Below are positions 12,507-25,520 of a stretch of DNA of 64,000 bases, piece by piece (within the stretch, counting starts at the first letter, position 1; the number at the start of each line of letters is the position of its first letter). The notes under the pieces are model-generated. The model was given only the letters and a program-made list of their open reading frames with translations. It was not told the DNA's origin and did not search any database. Location of the stretch: positions 5,289,248 to 5,353,247 of the forward strand of contig NC_035162.2 in the NCBI RefSeq assembly GCF_001659605.2, written 5' to 3'. The position numbers were made by a program, and so were the translations under genes. The stretch comes from Manihot esculenta (taxonomy: Eukaryota > Streptophyta > Magnoliopsida > Malpighiales > Euphorbiaceae).

Positions 12507-15500
12507 TCAAGATAAGATGAGAAGTCCAAGATATATAGAACCACATAGAAAAATAAATGATATCATTCCCCTGCAAACAGTCATCATGTTTAAGAGTGTC
12601 AGAAACAAAAATCATAGATTGCATTACCATTTCTACAGATCATAGATGAACTCTGACAAAAACTCACCAAATAATTCCCCAACCAACACCATTACAAGGA
12701 CAGGGGCAAATTTCTGCAAACTTCTCAGCATCACTAGAGTGGACTCTTCTAGATATTAGATCATCATAAATATCTGCCAATTATTTGTGATTAGGAATTC
12801 AATAACTTTAATGTAGCAGCCCATTTGACCAAATAATAATAAGGCAGCAAAGAAGAACGAAGAATGTCTACCATAAACTGAGAACAGACTGTTCATTACT
12901 CCTGCAATGATATATTGGATGCAAATTACATTACTTTTATACTCAATTTAGCAAAGAGACTATTCTACAGAAGCAAGTTAAGAATAGAATAGGAAGATAT
13001 GGTTAAATAAGATTTTATACCAATGAAGAGAATGACATATCGAAGAATCCGTACTTTTGTTGTTTCTTGCAATAGCCAAATAATAGCAAGGAAAATAATG
13101 AATCCTGATAATTTTCATTGTAAACATACAAGATGTGAGAATTCAAACATACAATGAAACTGGTAACAAAAAAAGAGCCAGAAAATCATAATAGAACTCA
13201 CCGATACAAAGACCTCGAAGTGTCCACTGTTGAAAAATAATGTAGTCAGTAAAATTAGTAGAACCTTAAAGCTTGATAAATCCCCTTGAAATGAATATTA
13301 ATTTACCACTAAAGAACAATATCAGCAAAAAGTTAGAGCATATGTTAGGAAAAGGAAATATATTATTACTATTATTATTACTCTTAACTTACATTTTTAG
13401 CAACAAAGAGCACTACCAGCAAAGCAACAGCAAGACAACCTGCTGCTATTCTTGCAGTAGTGAGATTTGTGGATGCAAGTATCAAAGCCATTCCCCAAAA
13501 TGATGAACCAAGATCTGGATTCAAAAAAGCGATTATATGTTACAAATGTCATTAAGGAGTAGTATTGGACATCTATACAGAAGGATAGGATTTTAATTTA
13601 AAATCAGAATGGCATGTTAGGGAAACAATACAAAACTCGAACTCATGGAATATTATATGACACTATTGTTTAAGAACCTCCAGAATGGCAATTAAAAGTA
13701 TATTACACTGTGAACAGGACATAATTAAGAGCACTGCAATGTCTGGTGTGCTTTGTCATTTTTATATAGAGCGATGATGGTTAGGATGGAATTGGAATAG
13801 GCCTACAGTTTTAAACACAGAAAAGCAATAAAAACTATGCTTCCAGTAGAAGAGATGGAGGAGAACCAGCCAACAGCTATCTCTCATGCATAAACACATG
13901 TATGCACAACAGAGACACGCATGATATACTCTGAGCTATCTCTGGATTCTTACTTCAAACAAAAGCCAATAGTCACGCCCTTGTCTTTCCCTGTCCCATA
14001 GCCATGCTAAGAAAACACTAATTAAAAATCTAGTTTTCAAGGGCAGAAGAGAATTACATCCGGCAGGCAAGATCAACCAATATACACCACCCCGTGTTTG
14101 TGTCACCCCACCTTCATTTGCATGAACCTGAATCCCCTCCACCTGCATATTACATTGTTTGAGAATGATGGTAATTGATCATTCCCCAGACAGAGAATAC
14201 TTAACGTGCATTGGCATGTTAGCAGTTCACAGTTCAGCAACATCACTCCTAGTATAGTTTAGATATTGAGAATATTGTAAATCCATCCATTTGCTTGCTG
14301 AAAAAAATTATCATTACAAATAAACATTCAGAAGTCAACGAGACAATATTTGCAACCAGGCAGAACGATTACTAAATAAACTAGTTTACAACTACATAAG
14401 TTGTGAAGAACTATGCTTCAGACCTCTGATTTTTTTTTTTTTTTTTAACCTCTGGAAGTTAATCACGCTGAAACAGACAAAAGATTGATATTTGAATTTA
14501 TGATGAAAAAAAAAAATCTCTCATTCTTTTCCAGAAAAAGAGTAGCAGTGAGGGCAAGTGCTTTGTTTACATTTCACTTCAATAAATAAAAACACAACAA
14601 CTAATAAGACTTAATCCCAAGCTAATAGTGAGAAATGACAAAGTTTTATGCTGGCTGTCAACACAATCTAAGATATGGCATAATCTATCTGACACGAAAA
14701 TTTGAAATGACATGACAAAAGTACATGTGTTATTCTGCCGTAAAGGGGCATCACTTTGCACTGCACATCTCTGTTATGTAGAGTATATTCTTAACCAAAA
14801 AAAGTCAAGTTTGTATCAGATTGTGCATTGGTCGATGACCAGAAAGAACCGTCAAGTCCATAACGTTAAGTGGTCAAAATTTTCAAGATCTCCCTTGCTA
14901 GTGACTAAGGGGAAAAGTGACAAATTAGATGCTTAGCATGCCTCTAAACCTCATAACTGGAATATCTGAAGCAAATTTCAAAGGAACCCCCATTTACGCC
15001 AATACCATTCCAGGAAATCCACTTTAATGGATAAGCATATCATAGTCCATTAAAACCGCACTTAAACAATTAGTCAACTTTAAGGGAAGCAATGTTTCAT
15101 AACCAAAAAAGAAAGCAAATGTAGCATGCTTTGTTCAAGTTGTCTATTGATATTTTCCATTAAGGATTAAACTACAATGTTTTGCAATCAAGTGGATTAC
15201 TGATTTGAAAGCATATTCATTCTTTCTCTGTCCCATCAATGAATTTCTCGAGAGAAGCAAGAACTTATTACCTGACCGCACGTGAGTTTACACGCAATTG
15301 CATGACTTGCTTCATGCAAAAATACAGTGATAAGCTTAAAAGGCGTCATTAGTATTGTCCTCCATAGCTACAGCCAACAAAAAGACCAAAACTAAACATT
15401 AGATGAGAAGAAAAGCAAACAAAGTCTTGATGCCACTAAACACACTACAATTAATATACCGAACTAAATAGCAATAGTATGATTCGTAATTTAAAGCTAA

Positions 15501-16092
15501 ACTCGCAACCATCTTAATTAAATTAATGCTTCCAGCGACATGAATCCTTATCTTGGGAGCGCAGGCGAAAATGGAAAATGCTTACTGATGTAAAACACAG
15601 CAAACAACTTTCAACTTAGCCCAAAATCTTCCATCTTAATCTATTGCTGTTATCATGATTTCAATGCTCTATGATCGCCGCTACCCATCCGTCTCAACCC
15701 TTTTAATTATGTTGTGAATTTGCACAAATCCTACGATGGTACCCTCTATCCTAGTTTCGCTATATATATAAAGCTCGAAACAAATAAATTTTCTCCACAA
15801 CAGTAAACAATGTGACTGCAGATCGAACCTAAAAGGTTTTGCAACACGATTTAACTGATTAGAACTACAGCACTGTAAATCTGGCAACAAAAAGAACACC
15901 CAATAGGAAAAAGTTTTTTGACTTTGTTGACTTAATTAAGCTCATAATCTTCAAGGGAAAGAAAACATAGAAAATGACAAAAAAATTAAAAAGGAAGCTT
16001 ACCGCGAGGATAACAAGGGAGAAGACACCGATGGTGACCAGGAAGACGACCTGGTCGTGCTGACAGCAGTTCTTAAGTTCCCAATTTGGCAT
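12507..16092 (-). CDS. Peptidase M50B-like membrane zinc metalloprotease
   Basis: Nine exons, all phases consistent: 16003-16092, 15272-15367, 14058-14142, 13393-13514, 13202-13226, 13021-13104, 12872-12901, 12668-12773 and 12507-12570; 702 nt, 233 aa. The zinc motif HEASH is at residues 48-52 in exon 2, followed by HAIACKLTCG. Several hydrophobic segments are visible: residues about 17-30, the exon-4 stretch ending in ALLVVLFVAKN, the exon-6 stretch FIIFLAIIWLL, and the C-terminus ISFIFLCGSIYLGLLILS. A conserved-looking acidic and Cys-rich loop (VYDIYDDLISRR, CPCPCNGVGWG) lies before the last helix. M50B-type proteins are intramembrane zinc proteases; the plant members of this short type are annotated by homology and their substrates are unknown to me. 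The start is the first ATG of the exon and gives a typical length for the family. Confidence 0.88.
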
Positions 16093-17150
16093 ATTTCCGA
16101 GCTATTTGAATCCGAGAATTGGCTGTTTGGGATGAGAGAAAATGTGTCAAAAAGAACCTGAAGATAAAAGGAAGTAGAGAAAGTTCAAATACTTTTGTCC
16201 TTAAACTTATGAAATGGGTTCTATTCTCCCTTTTAAGTTGTTGGTTTGGTTGAACTTGAACGTTGCATTGTGCAGTGAAGATTTCGAAGAAAGTAAGAGC
16301 CAATTGCGTGCAAGAAAATTTTGAATGAAAACTTGTCGTTTTACGGACTCTGCCATCGTCGTTGGGTTGTTTTGGCCGCAAAGACCTTTGTCCTCTTTCA
16401 TTACATGTAATTTTAAATTTGTGCTTTGTTCTGTCGGGCTTTTCGCCTATCTATGCAATGAAATTGCCATCCAAAATCAATAAGTTGCACAAATCGATTG
16501 TAATTAGACCCATAAATTTAAACTTTATGCATGAATTTTCTAGTTCAATTTCACAATGTAGCTTATAAATTGCCACAACAAATAATTTTATTTTTCCTAT
16601 TAAATTTTACATATATTTATCTAGTGTTATTGTCTTAGTTTTTATTAAACTAAAATTTTTTGAAAAAAATAGACTCAAACCAATCTCTGAATTAATTAGT
16701 AAGTGAAAAGGTCCATTGGGCTTTTAATTAATTAAACAAAATTCTACTTTCTGATCAGCCCATTATGAAGCCCACTCGTTGTTTTACTTGTTTTTATCAG
16801 CTCAATTGTTCAGTATCAATTCGCTAATGAACCAAACTCCAAACCAAGCTTTTTCTTTTTTCTTTTTCTTTTTTTTTTTTTTGAGAAACAAGAAATGTGT
16901 TGTTGAAGGTAATTAACAATAAGCCAAATTCAAAGGATGCTTGATTCTGAAAGTATACACAAATGCATGGTTGTTTGATTCAAATGAATTACTTTTTAAT
17001 AAATTTATTTTTTAAAAAATAACTTAATTAAGTTAAGAAAATAATCTTAAACATTTTAGAAAATCAAGCAAAAATATTCACTAAAAAAAACTAGAATTTT
17101 AACACTCGTCGAGAATTTGAAGGTTATGTATATAAATAATAAACAACCTA
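16093..17150. other. Spacer upstream of the M50B-like gene
   Basis: Contains the promoter and 5'UTR of the metalloprotease gene on its left side. No credible coding sequence; the small ORFs at 16200-16570 have no recognisable domain. A T-rich tract lies near 16850-16880. Confidence 0.5.
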
Positions 17151-17179
17151 AAACTACAATAAATTTTACGATTAATAAT

Positions 17180-17910
17180 ATTTAGAGATATAATTAAATC
17201 GAGTCGAATTTTGATAAGTTCAGTTTCGATTAAAAAATAAATTTAAAAGTTCAAGTTAAACTCGAATTTCATTTATAACCTCAAACTCAATTCATAAAAT
17301 AAATATTAAATTTGAACTCGATTTATAATAAACTCGTTTATCACGTTAACGAGTCAACTCAAACTCAATTCAAAAAACTCGAATTTAAACTCATTTAGAC
17401 TAGGATTTTAACTCGATTATTTTATAGACAAACTCAATATAATTCAAATCCATTTAAATTATAAATAAATTTAAATTAAAAATAAAATTTAAATTATAAA
17501 ATCATTAAAAAACTTTAAATAAAATAAATTTTATTTAATTGAAATTTCTCAAATTCAAAACTAATGACTTTTGCAAAGAAGTCACAATCATTCATATTCC
17601 TTCAACGTTTGTTATGGGATTAATGTTGGTCAACCAGTCTATTCACAAGTTTGTTGAGAGTCTGCTCACAAGTTTATTCGTAAGTCTATTCACGAGTGAT
17701 CAGCTCGCAAACTTGTTCATAAATTTAAAAACGAGCCGAACTTGCGAGTATAAATGAATCGAATACTACTAAATTCAAACTCAACTTGTTTATTAAACAA
17801 GGCTAAAAAATGAGATCGAGTTCGATTCATTTAGAAAATGAGTCAACCCGATCAAGTTGTTATCAAATCGAATATCGAATAGTTCACAAACAGTTTGATT
17901 CGTTTATACC
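17180..17910. repeat. Unclassified interspersed repeat with ACTCG/AACGAG motifs
   Basis: AT-rich DNA with many copies of short motifs such as AACTCG, AACGAG, TTCGAT and GAGTCAAC. A related stretch lies at 47450-48745. Such degenerate repeats are common in plant genomes, probably remnants of DNA transposons. I see no clear terminal repeats or target duplication, so the class is open. Confidence 0.4.
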
Positions 17911-20900
17911 ATAGCAATATTTCATTGGTCAAATATATAAAAATTTTCCTAATATTCCTCCCATTAAGTTCTAAAGTCCTCTATTTTACCTTCTTCTACA
18001 AAATATAGACGGTGTCAACAACAAGAAGATTTTACTCAATAATTGTGGTGGTGATATTCATGGACTCTTTTTTTATTATTATTATATTCAACTCGGTTAG
18101 GCACTAAATCAGTATCCATATGAAAACATGAAAAATCATGAAATTGTGCCATCAAACATATAAATAAAATTAAGAAAAGAAAATCATTAGGGTTTCAACC
18201 CGTTCTATTGATCACTTTAGTTTTCCTTTTAGCTTTTGCAAGTAGACAGCGCCTGCATTATTGTGAAGGGACAGAGACATGCATTTAGGGCAGTAAAATA
18301 ATAAAGAGAAGAAAAAATAAAGATTATTTTTCATGCATGCTTCAAGCTCACTGAGCCCTCTCTCTATCTTCAATTAACAAATCTCACGTCATAGCAGACT
18401 GATCAACTTAATTACGTTAATATCTCTCTCAAAAATCAAACAAACTACTGGTACTAGTAGTTGAGGATCTCACCTTATGTACAGAAAATTACGAAAATAA
18501 ATTAGCTTTTGCAGGATGTGCAGGAAATTTAGGGTTATCAGTTTGGATACATCTACCACTATTATTGCTTATTTGTAAGGCACTGAGGCATCTCTGAACA
18601 CTGCCCTTCTTTTTTCTTCTTGCCTTTATGCCTATATATCTTGCAGATCATCACTTTTGTCCCTAGCTCTTGTTGGGTCCAAGCATGGGACGTAGAATCA
18701 TCATTATGATTGATCCCATTGTTTGGTTACCAAGAAAGTTGAGAAGAGAGAAAGAAACATCCATCTCTGGTGCCAAAAGGCCATGTTGGTTGTAGTAGTA
18801 AAAGAGCAAAGCAGAGGGTAAGATATTTCTAGATCGATCTCTTTAGTTTGCTTACTTTGTTTTAGGGCTATCTCAATTCTCACATGGCAAGTGTCCTGAG
18901 CTTGGATTGGAAATCAAAGGCAAAGAATTGAAAAGGAGGAAATAGAAGTTGAAAAGTATTCCATGTATGGTCCCATATATATCTCCAATCTCTCCTGGAC
19001 CACATTTTTGTTGGACCATCAATCATCTTTTTATGAATAAAGTCATTGACAACCTCTCAAGTTTTGATCATCTGTACTGGAAAAAAACAATCATGAAAAT
19101 TAAATCTATACCATCAATATAATTAATCAAAAACAGCCTTTCAATAATAAAAAAAAACTATTAGGTAGGATAGTCTCATTACTTGAAATGATATATTTTT
19201 TTGTTTGATAGGATTTTATTTATACAACCAGTAGTTTTGCTTTAAAAAACTATAAAGGATTCTCTCCGACTTTTTAAGTAAAAATTAATGTATGTTTGTT
19301 TAATGTTGCTAATCTACCAAAACATGGACATGCTGCCCACTAATATGACACATATCAATTATTGCAAAAGTACTAGGTCTTTATACGACAACCGACATTT
19401 GTAGAGATAATTAAACATCATCTTATTTATGATGTGTGAAACAGATATCATAAAATAATTTATGTTCACATCTGTTGTTTCTTAATCAGATCAACTACTT
19501 TTACAGCCCAATCAAGCTATATTTCAGAAGATTATTAGCCTTAGATCATGGACATATCCTCAGTTAAACTGTTTTTTTCTTTCTTCTATGAATTCAATTC
19601 ATAATATCTTCAAACATTTTGTATTGATTAGTTAAGAAGAATTAGATAAGGTTGCACTAATAGAGTATTTAGAAATGGATTTCGTGTATATTTATATTCA
19701 TAATTTATTGGACTCTAAAGATAACAGATGAAGAAAGAACAGAAGATATATGCCAAGGTATATATATATATTGATCAAATAGCAAACTGGGTTGCTTAAT
19801 TTAAAAGCAAAAATTAAAAAACGAAGAAGAAGAAAGAATGCATGGGATCATATGCTATTACAATTATAATTTGATCAAAAGTAGTGGGTCAGTGTCTGAT
19901 CAGTGGAGATTGTGAATTGTGGTGAGATAAGGTTGAACTGAAAATTTTGCATGGTAGCTACCTGTGTATATATATATATCTTGCATGACATGAGACATGA
20001 TTAATTAAAGATAGTCGGATAAAAATAAAGTCTGGCCTACTTTGATCACGGACTGAGTGACACAATGATGGGTCGGTCTGTTTACTGATGTGTCGATCTA
20101 TTTAGTGGATTCTAATAAATTTTGAGTATATTTCTTTTTCAGAATTTGATTCCATTTCAAAGACAGAAATCTGGCAGTGATCAAATCTCCGGCAGTGATC
20201 AAATCTCTATATATTTCTCCAATGAAACTGAGAAGACATGCAGAAATAACAAAGGCCACTAATTTAGCAAGCGTTGGCAGGCAGTAGCAGCGTGATATTG
20301 ACCTTGGGGTCTTACTGACATAGGCGTGCTACCACCTGTTTTCTATATTTAGACAAATTCTGTCAATTATAATGGTCCCTTTTGTCAAGGTGGTTCATCC
20401 ATAACTCCACATTATTCATGATTAAATTTCATTACTTTTAGGGTTTGCGTTAGTAAACTAGTTTAATGGCATGCGTCGAGTTAAACAATAGTGATCCATC
20501 AGGCTTGTTTTAATTTCCATATGTGCAATTATCTTCCTCAAATTACACAGTTTGATAAGAAAGAAGGGCCTACGCCCTAGCTAATCCCTGTGAAAAATTA
20601 AAATTTCCATTGGATGCGACATGTGTTTTTTAGATATCATATAAGTTCATAGCGTGGGAGGATTTACAATGAGACACCAGCAGTCCTCATGTCATATGGA
20701 TGAGATTTACCCTCTCTTACCATGTAAGCTCTTCTCAAGGAGTTAGCCAATGGCAGTTTCGCTTCAGCGCTAGTACTGAAAATTTGTTCCTCCATTTTAT
20801 GCATGTAAAACAAAGTACTTCTTTTTACAGCTTGATTTTACACTAATTTTGTGTAAATCATTTTTTATAATGAAAATGCGGACTCCAATTTTAGTGTACT

Positions 20901-21340
20901 AAATGAATAAAATGTCCTGCAAGATAACTCAATCAATTATTATTTTTAATACTTCAATTTATTATAAATTCGATTATTATTATTTAAATAATACATGCAT
21001 TTCTTTTTTTTAAATATAATTTTTTTTAATTCTAAAATTTTATTCGTGTAAAAAAAACGATTAATTAACCTTGTTTAATTTTTAGAAAATTTTGCTAATT
21101 AAGTCATTTATCAATTAGTTTTATAACATAATTAATTTATTTATAAACCATCATTGCCTAATTAATTAAAAAAGGATAAACTTTGATCTCTTAAAAACGT
21201 GATTTGTCAGTAACATAACCTTACACGTCAACGGAAACATGCGTACCTGTTTCCATGTAGCGGCAGACTATTATTGTCCTATAACCAACTCCACCCTGGC
21301 CGGTTCTTAATGCTAAAAACTCTGTTCATCTCTCCATTTT
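17911..21340. other. Gene-poor spacer
   Basis: No ORF with a recognisable product and no tRNA or known miRNA. The part at about 18180-18990 is less AT-rich than its surroundings and may be transcribed non-coding DNA, but nothing proves it. An 18-bp tandem duplication lies at 20173-20208. The right end is the promoter of the DUF1645 gene. Confidence 0.5.
20173..20208 (+). repeat. 18-bp tandem duplication
   Basis: GGCAGTGATCAAATCTC plus one base occurs twice head to tail (20173-20190 and 20191-20208). Confidence 0.8.
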
Positions 21341-21342
21341 TA

Positions 21343-21380
21343 TCTCTCTCTCTCTCTCAAACAAACAAACAAACAAACAC
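21343..21380 (+). repeat. (TC)n and (AAAC)n microsatellites in the leader of the DUF1645 gene
   Basis: A run of TC dinucleotides (21343-21358) is followed by about five AAAC units. CT-rich tracts are frequent in plant 5' leaders; this one lies about 400 bp before the ATG. Confidence 0.7.
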
Positions 21381-21759
21381 CAACAGTTCGCATCAGCTCT
21401 TCAGTCTCTCAAAATCTCCGCTTCAAACTTCTATCTCAATATTTACTTTTCACTTCACAGGTCCTTATCTCCATTAGTAATCATCTTTTGGAACTTGGGA
21501 TTATTACCATTTATTGCATATATTGTTTTTAGGTCATTTTCTTCATCCTTCAATTTGCTATACACAGTTCATAATTGCCTTTACAAATCCTTTATTTGGT
21601 GTTCTCTTACATCCTCTTTTGTCCTTATAATTGACTCGTTTGTTGTTTTTCCAGGTTTTTTCCAATCTCTTTCTTGATAACAAAACCTTGATCCGTGGAA
21701 ACTTCCATTTGAGCATTGGGCTTGAATGTTTTTCTTATTTTCTTGGAAAATTTGAAGAC

Positions 21760-22488
21760 ATGGCAATCCAACTCTGTTCAGATAATTCTGCTGGTTTTAG
21801 TCCAAGAATTTCATTTTCTCATGATTTGTGTCTCTCGGACATTGTTCCTGTCGAGCAACACCCTCTTCCATCAAACTCACTGGGCAGCATCGATTTCGAC
21901 TTTTGTACTCGTAAGAGCTTCGATCAAGAATCATCATCAGCAGATGAGCTTTTCTCCGATGGAAAGATTCTTCCTACGGAAATCAAGAAAAAGACAGCCC
22001 CAGCGAAGCAGCTGGACCAGTCTTCGCCTCCACCGCATGCTTTAAACGAAGATGTTTTAAGCAAGAAAGAGTCGATGAAGGAAATGAAGGGTGCAAGTGA
22101 TGAATTACCAGAGGAGAAGCATACTTCAAAGTCATTTTGGCGGTTCAAGAGGAGTAGCAGTTTGAATTGTGTGAGTGGCTATGGAAGGAGCTTATGTCCT
22201 TTGCCACTTCTATCCAGAAGCAACTCTACTGGGTCTGTACCTAGCAGCGTAAAGAGGGTACCATTGTCAAGAGATAGCAGTTCTAATCATAAGCAGCACA
22301 GACAATCATTCATGAAGCATCAATCATCGTCTTCATCAACCAGTTACCAAAAACCTCCATTGAAGAAGAACTATGGAGCTTACGGCAATGGTGTCCGCGT
22401 TAGTCCTGTGTTAAATGTTCCATCAGGGAATTTATTTGGCTTAGGTTCAATCTTCTTCAATGGAAAAGATAAGAACAAGAAAAAGTGA
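21760..22488 (+). CDS. DUF1645 family protein (plant-specific regulator-like)
   Basis: Single-exon gene, 242 aa. The start chosen is the ATG at 21760 (MAIQLCSDNS); the frame is open further upstream, but that part reads like untranslated leader and follows a pyrimidine-rich acceptor-like site near 21650. Family hallmarks in order: RISFSHDL (16-23), an acidic and Ser-rich linker, FWRFKRSSSLN (126-136), LPLLSRSNSTGS (148-159), and near the C-terminus NGVRVSPVLNVPS (210-222) with FGLGSIF (226-232). The last residues are Lys-rich. No membrane segment or enzyme motif. DUF1645 proteins include the rice SGL protein linked to grain length and stress; the molecular role is unclear. Family assignment is from motif recognition. 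Confidence 0.75.
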   Translation: MAIQLCSDNSAGFSPRISFSHDLCLSDIVPVEQHPLPSNSLGSIDFDFCTRKSFDQESSSADELFSDGKILPTEIKKKTAPAKQLDQSSPPPHALNEDVLSKKESMKEMKGASDELPEEKHTSKSFWRFKRSSSLNCVSGYGRSLCPLPLLSRSNSTGSVPSSVKRVPLSRDSSSNHKQHRQSFMKHQSSSSSTSYQKPPLKKNYGAYGNGVRVSPVLNVPSGNLFGLGSIFFNGKDKNKKK

Positions 22489-24739
22489 TTGCCATATGTT
22501 TGCTTTAATATCAGAAAGAAAACAGCTATACATGATCCAGTCCAAATTGCATATTATCATAATATTTTTCATTTGTGGGTTGAGGATTTTCTTTTAATTT
22601 TACCACCCAGATTTTTCCATTTGTTGATGATTTTACCATTTGAGTTATACCAAGGAAAAGGGAAAGTAAAAGAAAGACTAAAGAGAGAGTGGCTTTGAAG
22701 ACAAAGAGACACAGAAAGGTGGATGAATGGAAGGAGGGACCTGGAGATGATGGTATAATTCAATGGCACATGCTTTGAAGCACAAAATGACAGGTAACAA
22801 TTGCTTTCATTATTGTCTTTTTGTGTATCTTTGCCTTTGATTTATATTTGCTCACACATGGTGTGTACATACTTTGATTTTTGTTCCTTGTTTCAATTTA
22901 TACAACCGGAGGAGCAAGACATTGTGGGTATTGGATAGAATATGATTTCATTCACTATTGCATCTGTTGAAATTTTATTGTATTAAGAGTTAATTACATT
23001 ACATCATTATTGATAAAAATCTATCAATAATTAAATAATTATTCAACTCTACGTCTCTATCTGTTATCAACCAACCAGAAAAAGATTAGAAAAAAGTTTG
23101 AAGTGATATTAATTGGATAAAGCTTTATGATTAGATTTGTTTTTTGATTTCGAGATTGAATTTATGTCATAATTATTTTAAAGGCAACTAATCGAAGATC
23201 AAGATTTTATAGATTGAATTGAGAAGGAAAAGAGATATATGGCACTGCCAAAGAGAAGTACCAAATGGCAAGATCTGAGGCAGTGGGACAGAAAAAGACA
23301 TGAAGCTTTAGTTCATGTTTGTCCCAATTTGTAATTTTTGTGGTGATGTTTATGGTTAGTTGCTGTTGTAAGGACTCTATAGCTACCATTGCTTCTCATC
23401 TCCAAGTGATGAGTAGTGTTGTCATGTTGTGAAAATATGGAGCTGAGCATTTGTCCTTTTAATTGTTCAAAAAATTGAACATGGTGGTTTCAGCTTTTGT
23501 TTCTCCTATTTAACAAAACAATAATGTGTGATAGGACACTACTCACCATGTGTGGATCATCATCTTCACAATTGCTGCTGTTCCAAGTACATCAGGATTG
23601 ATTAGATTTGGATCCTATATATATTGGAATCTTTTAATTTTATGGATTTAAATTTTTTTATGCCATTTTATTTATTAGTTTTAATCGTTTATAGTTAACA
23701 TAAGTTAAAAATTCTTTTGGGTTGCAAAGCAAAAATGAAAGCAGAATAAATTTCTATTTCAAAAGTTGTTAAACTATATTTTATTTTTATAATTAGCAGT
23801 GCATTTGTTTGAAATTTTTAGCCAAGGGAATGAAAATAGAGATTTATAATTTTTATTATTAATTAAAAAATTATCTAAATTCGTTTCACTGTAAATTTAA
23901 AAAGCTAAAATTTAATAAACCACCACAACTTGTCTTATTCACATATAATAGAGATTTAGAAGAAAAATTCATCCAAGTAGAGAAAAGATGCGAGACGTCA
24001 ATCTGAAGCTAATTAGCACAAGATTTTATTAGTAATTCTTGCTTAAATTACTAATGTTTGGTTATCAACATTTGAAATTTAATATTTAAATTTAAATTTG
24101 TATAGATTATTAATAAATTTAATATTTAAATTTAAATCCCCCATCCAAATATAAAGTAATTAAGAGATATTTTATAATTTTCCCTAATTCTAATTTTAGT
24201 TTGCGAATTATGACAATTTTCCCTTCCATGTTAATTTTTTTATAAGCAAATATTGATGTCTATTTTTCTCCATTCATATTAATTATTGAGAAGCAAATTC
24301 AAGTATTTGTAATGGGCAAATATAATATGATTTCACCTTTCTTTGTATGAATTTGGTTGTCGTCACTAATAAATTAAATCACAATATTACAAGCATACAT
24401 AAATCAAAATCCCCACCAAAAAAAAAAAAAAAAAATCATTTGTGACTATAATTTCACATACAAAATCTCACATTTTCTTATGTCCCATCTGAAAATTTAC
24501 CCTTTTTAGCTAACTTTAGGGTTATATGATTTTTTTTTTTTTTTTTTTGTTGTGAGTGGTGGGATGGAGTGAAAATTACCAATTGCATAACATTTAATTG
24601 TCTTTTTGTGTTGTCACCCCATCCATTTGGAAAATACTATCTCACTACAAAAAGACACCTCCTGTTGGATAAAGGATTTAACTAGCTATCTGCTGATGCC
24701 AAACGCAGGAATTGCAAAACTGCATCTGCAAGTGCAAGT

Positions 24740-25520
24740 TGATTATGGGTATTTATATTAATTTATAAGCTGATGTCATCGGTTTATAAGCTCTAAAATT
24801 AATTTTATCAGATTATTTATAAATATAGTTTACAAGTTAAAATAATAAGTTGATAGAGATTTTTTTTTTTTATATTTATAAGTATTAAAATTTTCATTTT
24901 GGTACTTATAAATAGTTAAATTTATAAGTTGATTTATCAAATAACTTACTATAATTTTATTATATATCTTATTTAATATTATTTTTAATAATTTCAATAA
25001 TAAATATATTTATAATTTACTGAATGAATAAGTCGTCAATCCCTAAAATAGATTATATAATGTATGTTATGTGTTGTATTATGGTGGCATTTTACCGGAA
25101 ATTTTTATTGTATCAACTATTTTGTGTAATTCTTATTAAAATATATATTTGAGGGTGGTTGCAGTCCGAACGCTTTCAAAGTGGACTCTCTATTTATTAG
25201 AGAGAATACTACTAAGATTTCGTTCTAAAAAGTGTGGAGATTCTTAATATTTTCAAAAGACATAATATTGAAAATGCTCAATGCGCAAATTCACGAGAGA
25301 TGTCGGATCGAATCAATATTAATATACCAATTCGATTCAATATTGATATACCAATTCGATCTCATCTTAAAATTGAAATAAGTTAATTATTATTAATATG
25401 TTAACGGTTTATCAGCTACTTATAAAAATTTTAATTAAATATATAATTATTTAAAATGTTGAATACTTATAAATTTAATAATTTATAGATTAATTTTCAT
25501 AAATTAAGTCAAATAGCACC
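24740..25520. repeat. Possible degenerate MITE-like AT-rich repeat
   Basis: Both ends carry variants of TTTATAAG..GAT and ATCAGCTACTTATAA in opposite orientation, with related ACTTATAAAT motifs inside. The middle (25140-25380) is different DNA and may be a later insertion. Ends and target duplication are not resolved. Confidence 0.3.
25310..25365 (+). repeat. 24-bp tandem repeat
   Basis: A unit containing AATATTGATATACCAATTCG occurs a little more than twice, with a few substitutions. Confidence 0.6.

Noticed and set aside
14579..14936. Overlapping ORFs on both strands in the M50B-like gene
   Set aside because: They lie inside intron 2 of that gene, have no recognisable domain and lack splice or start context.
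16207..16401. ORF upstream of the M50B-like gene as an additional N-terminal exon
   Set aside because: The known-type start MPNWELKNCC lies at 16092, and the upstream frame has no matching donor.
18600..18800. Possible miRNA or lncRNA in the less AT-rich part of the spacer
   Set aside because: No match to any common conserved plant miRNA that I could recognise and no clear long hairpin.
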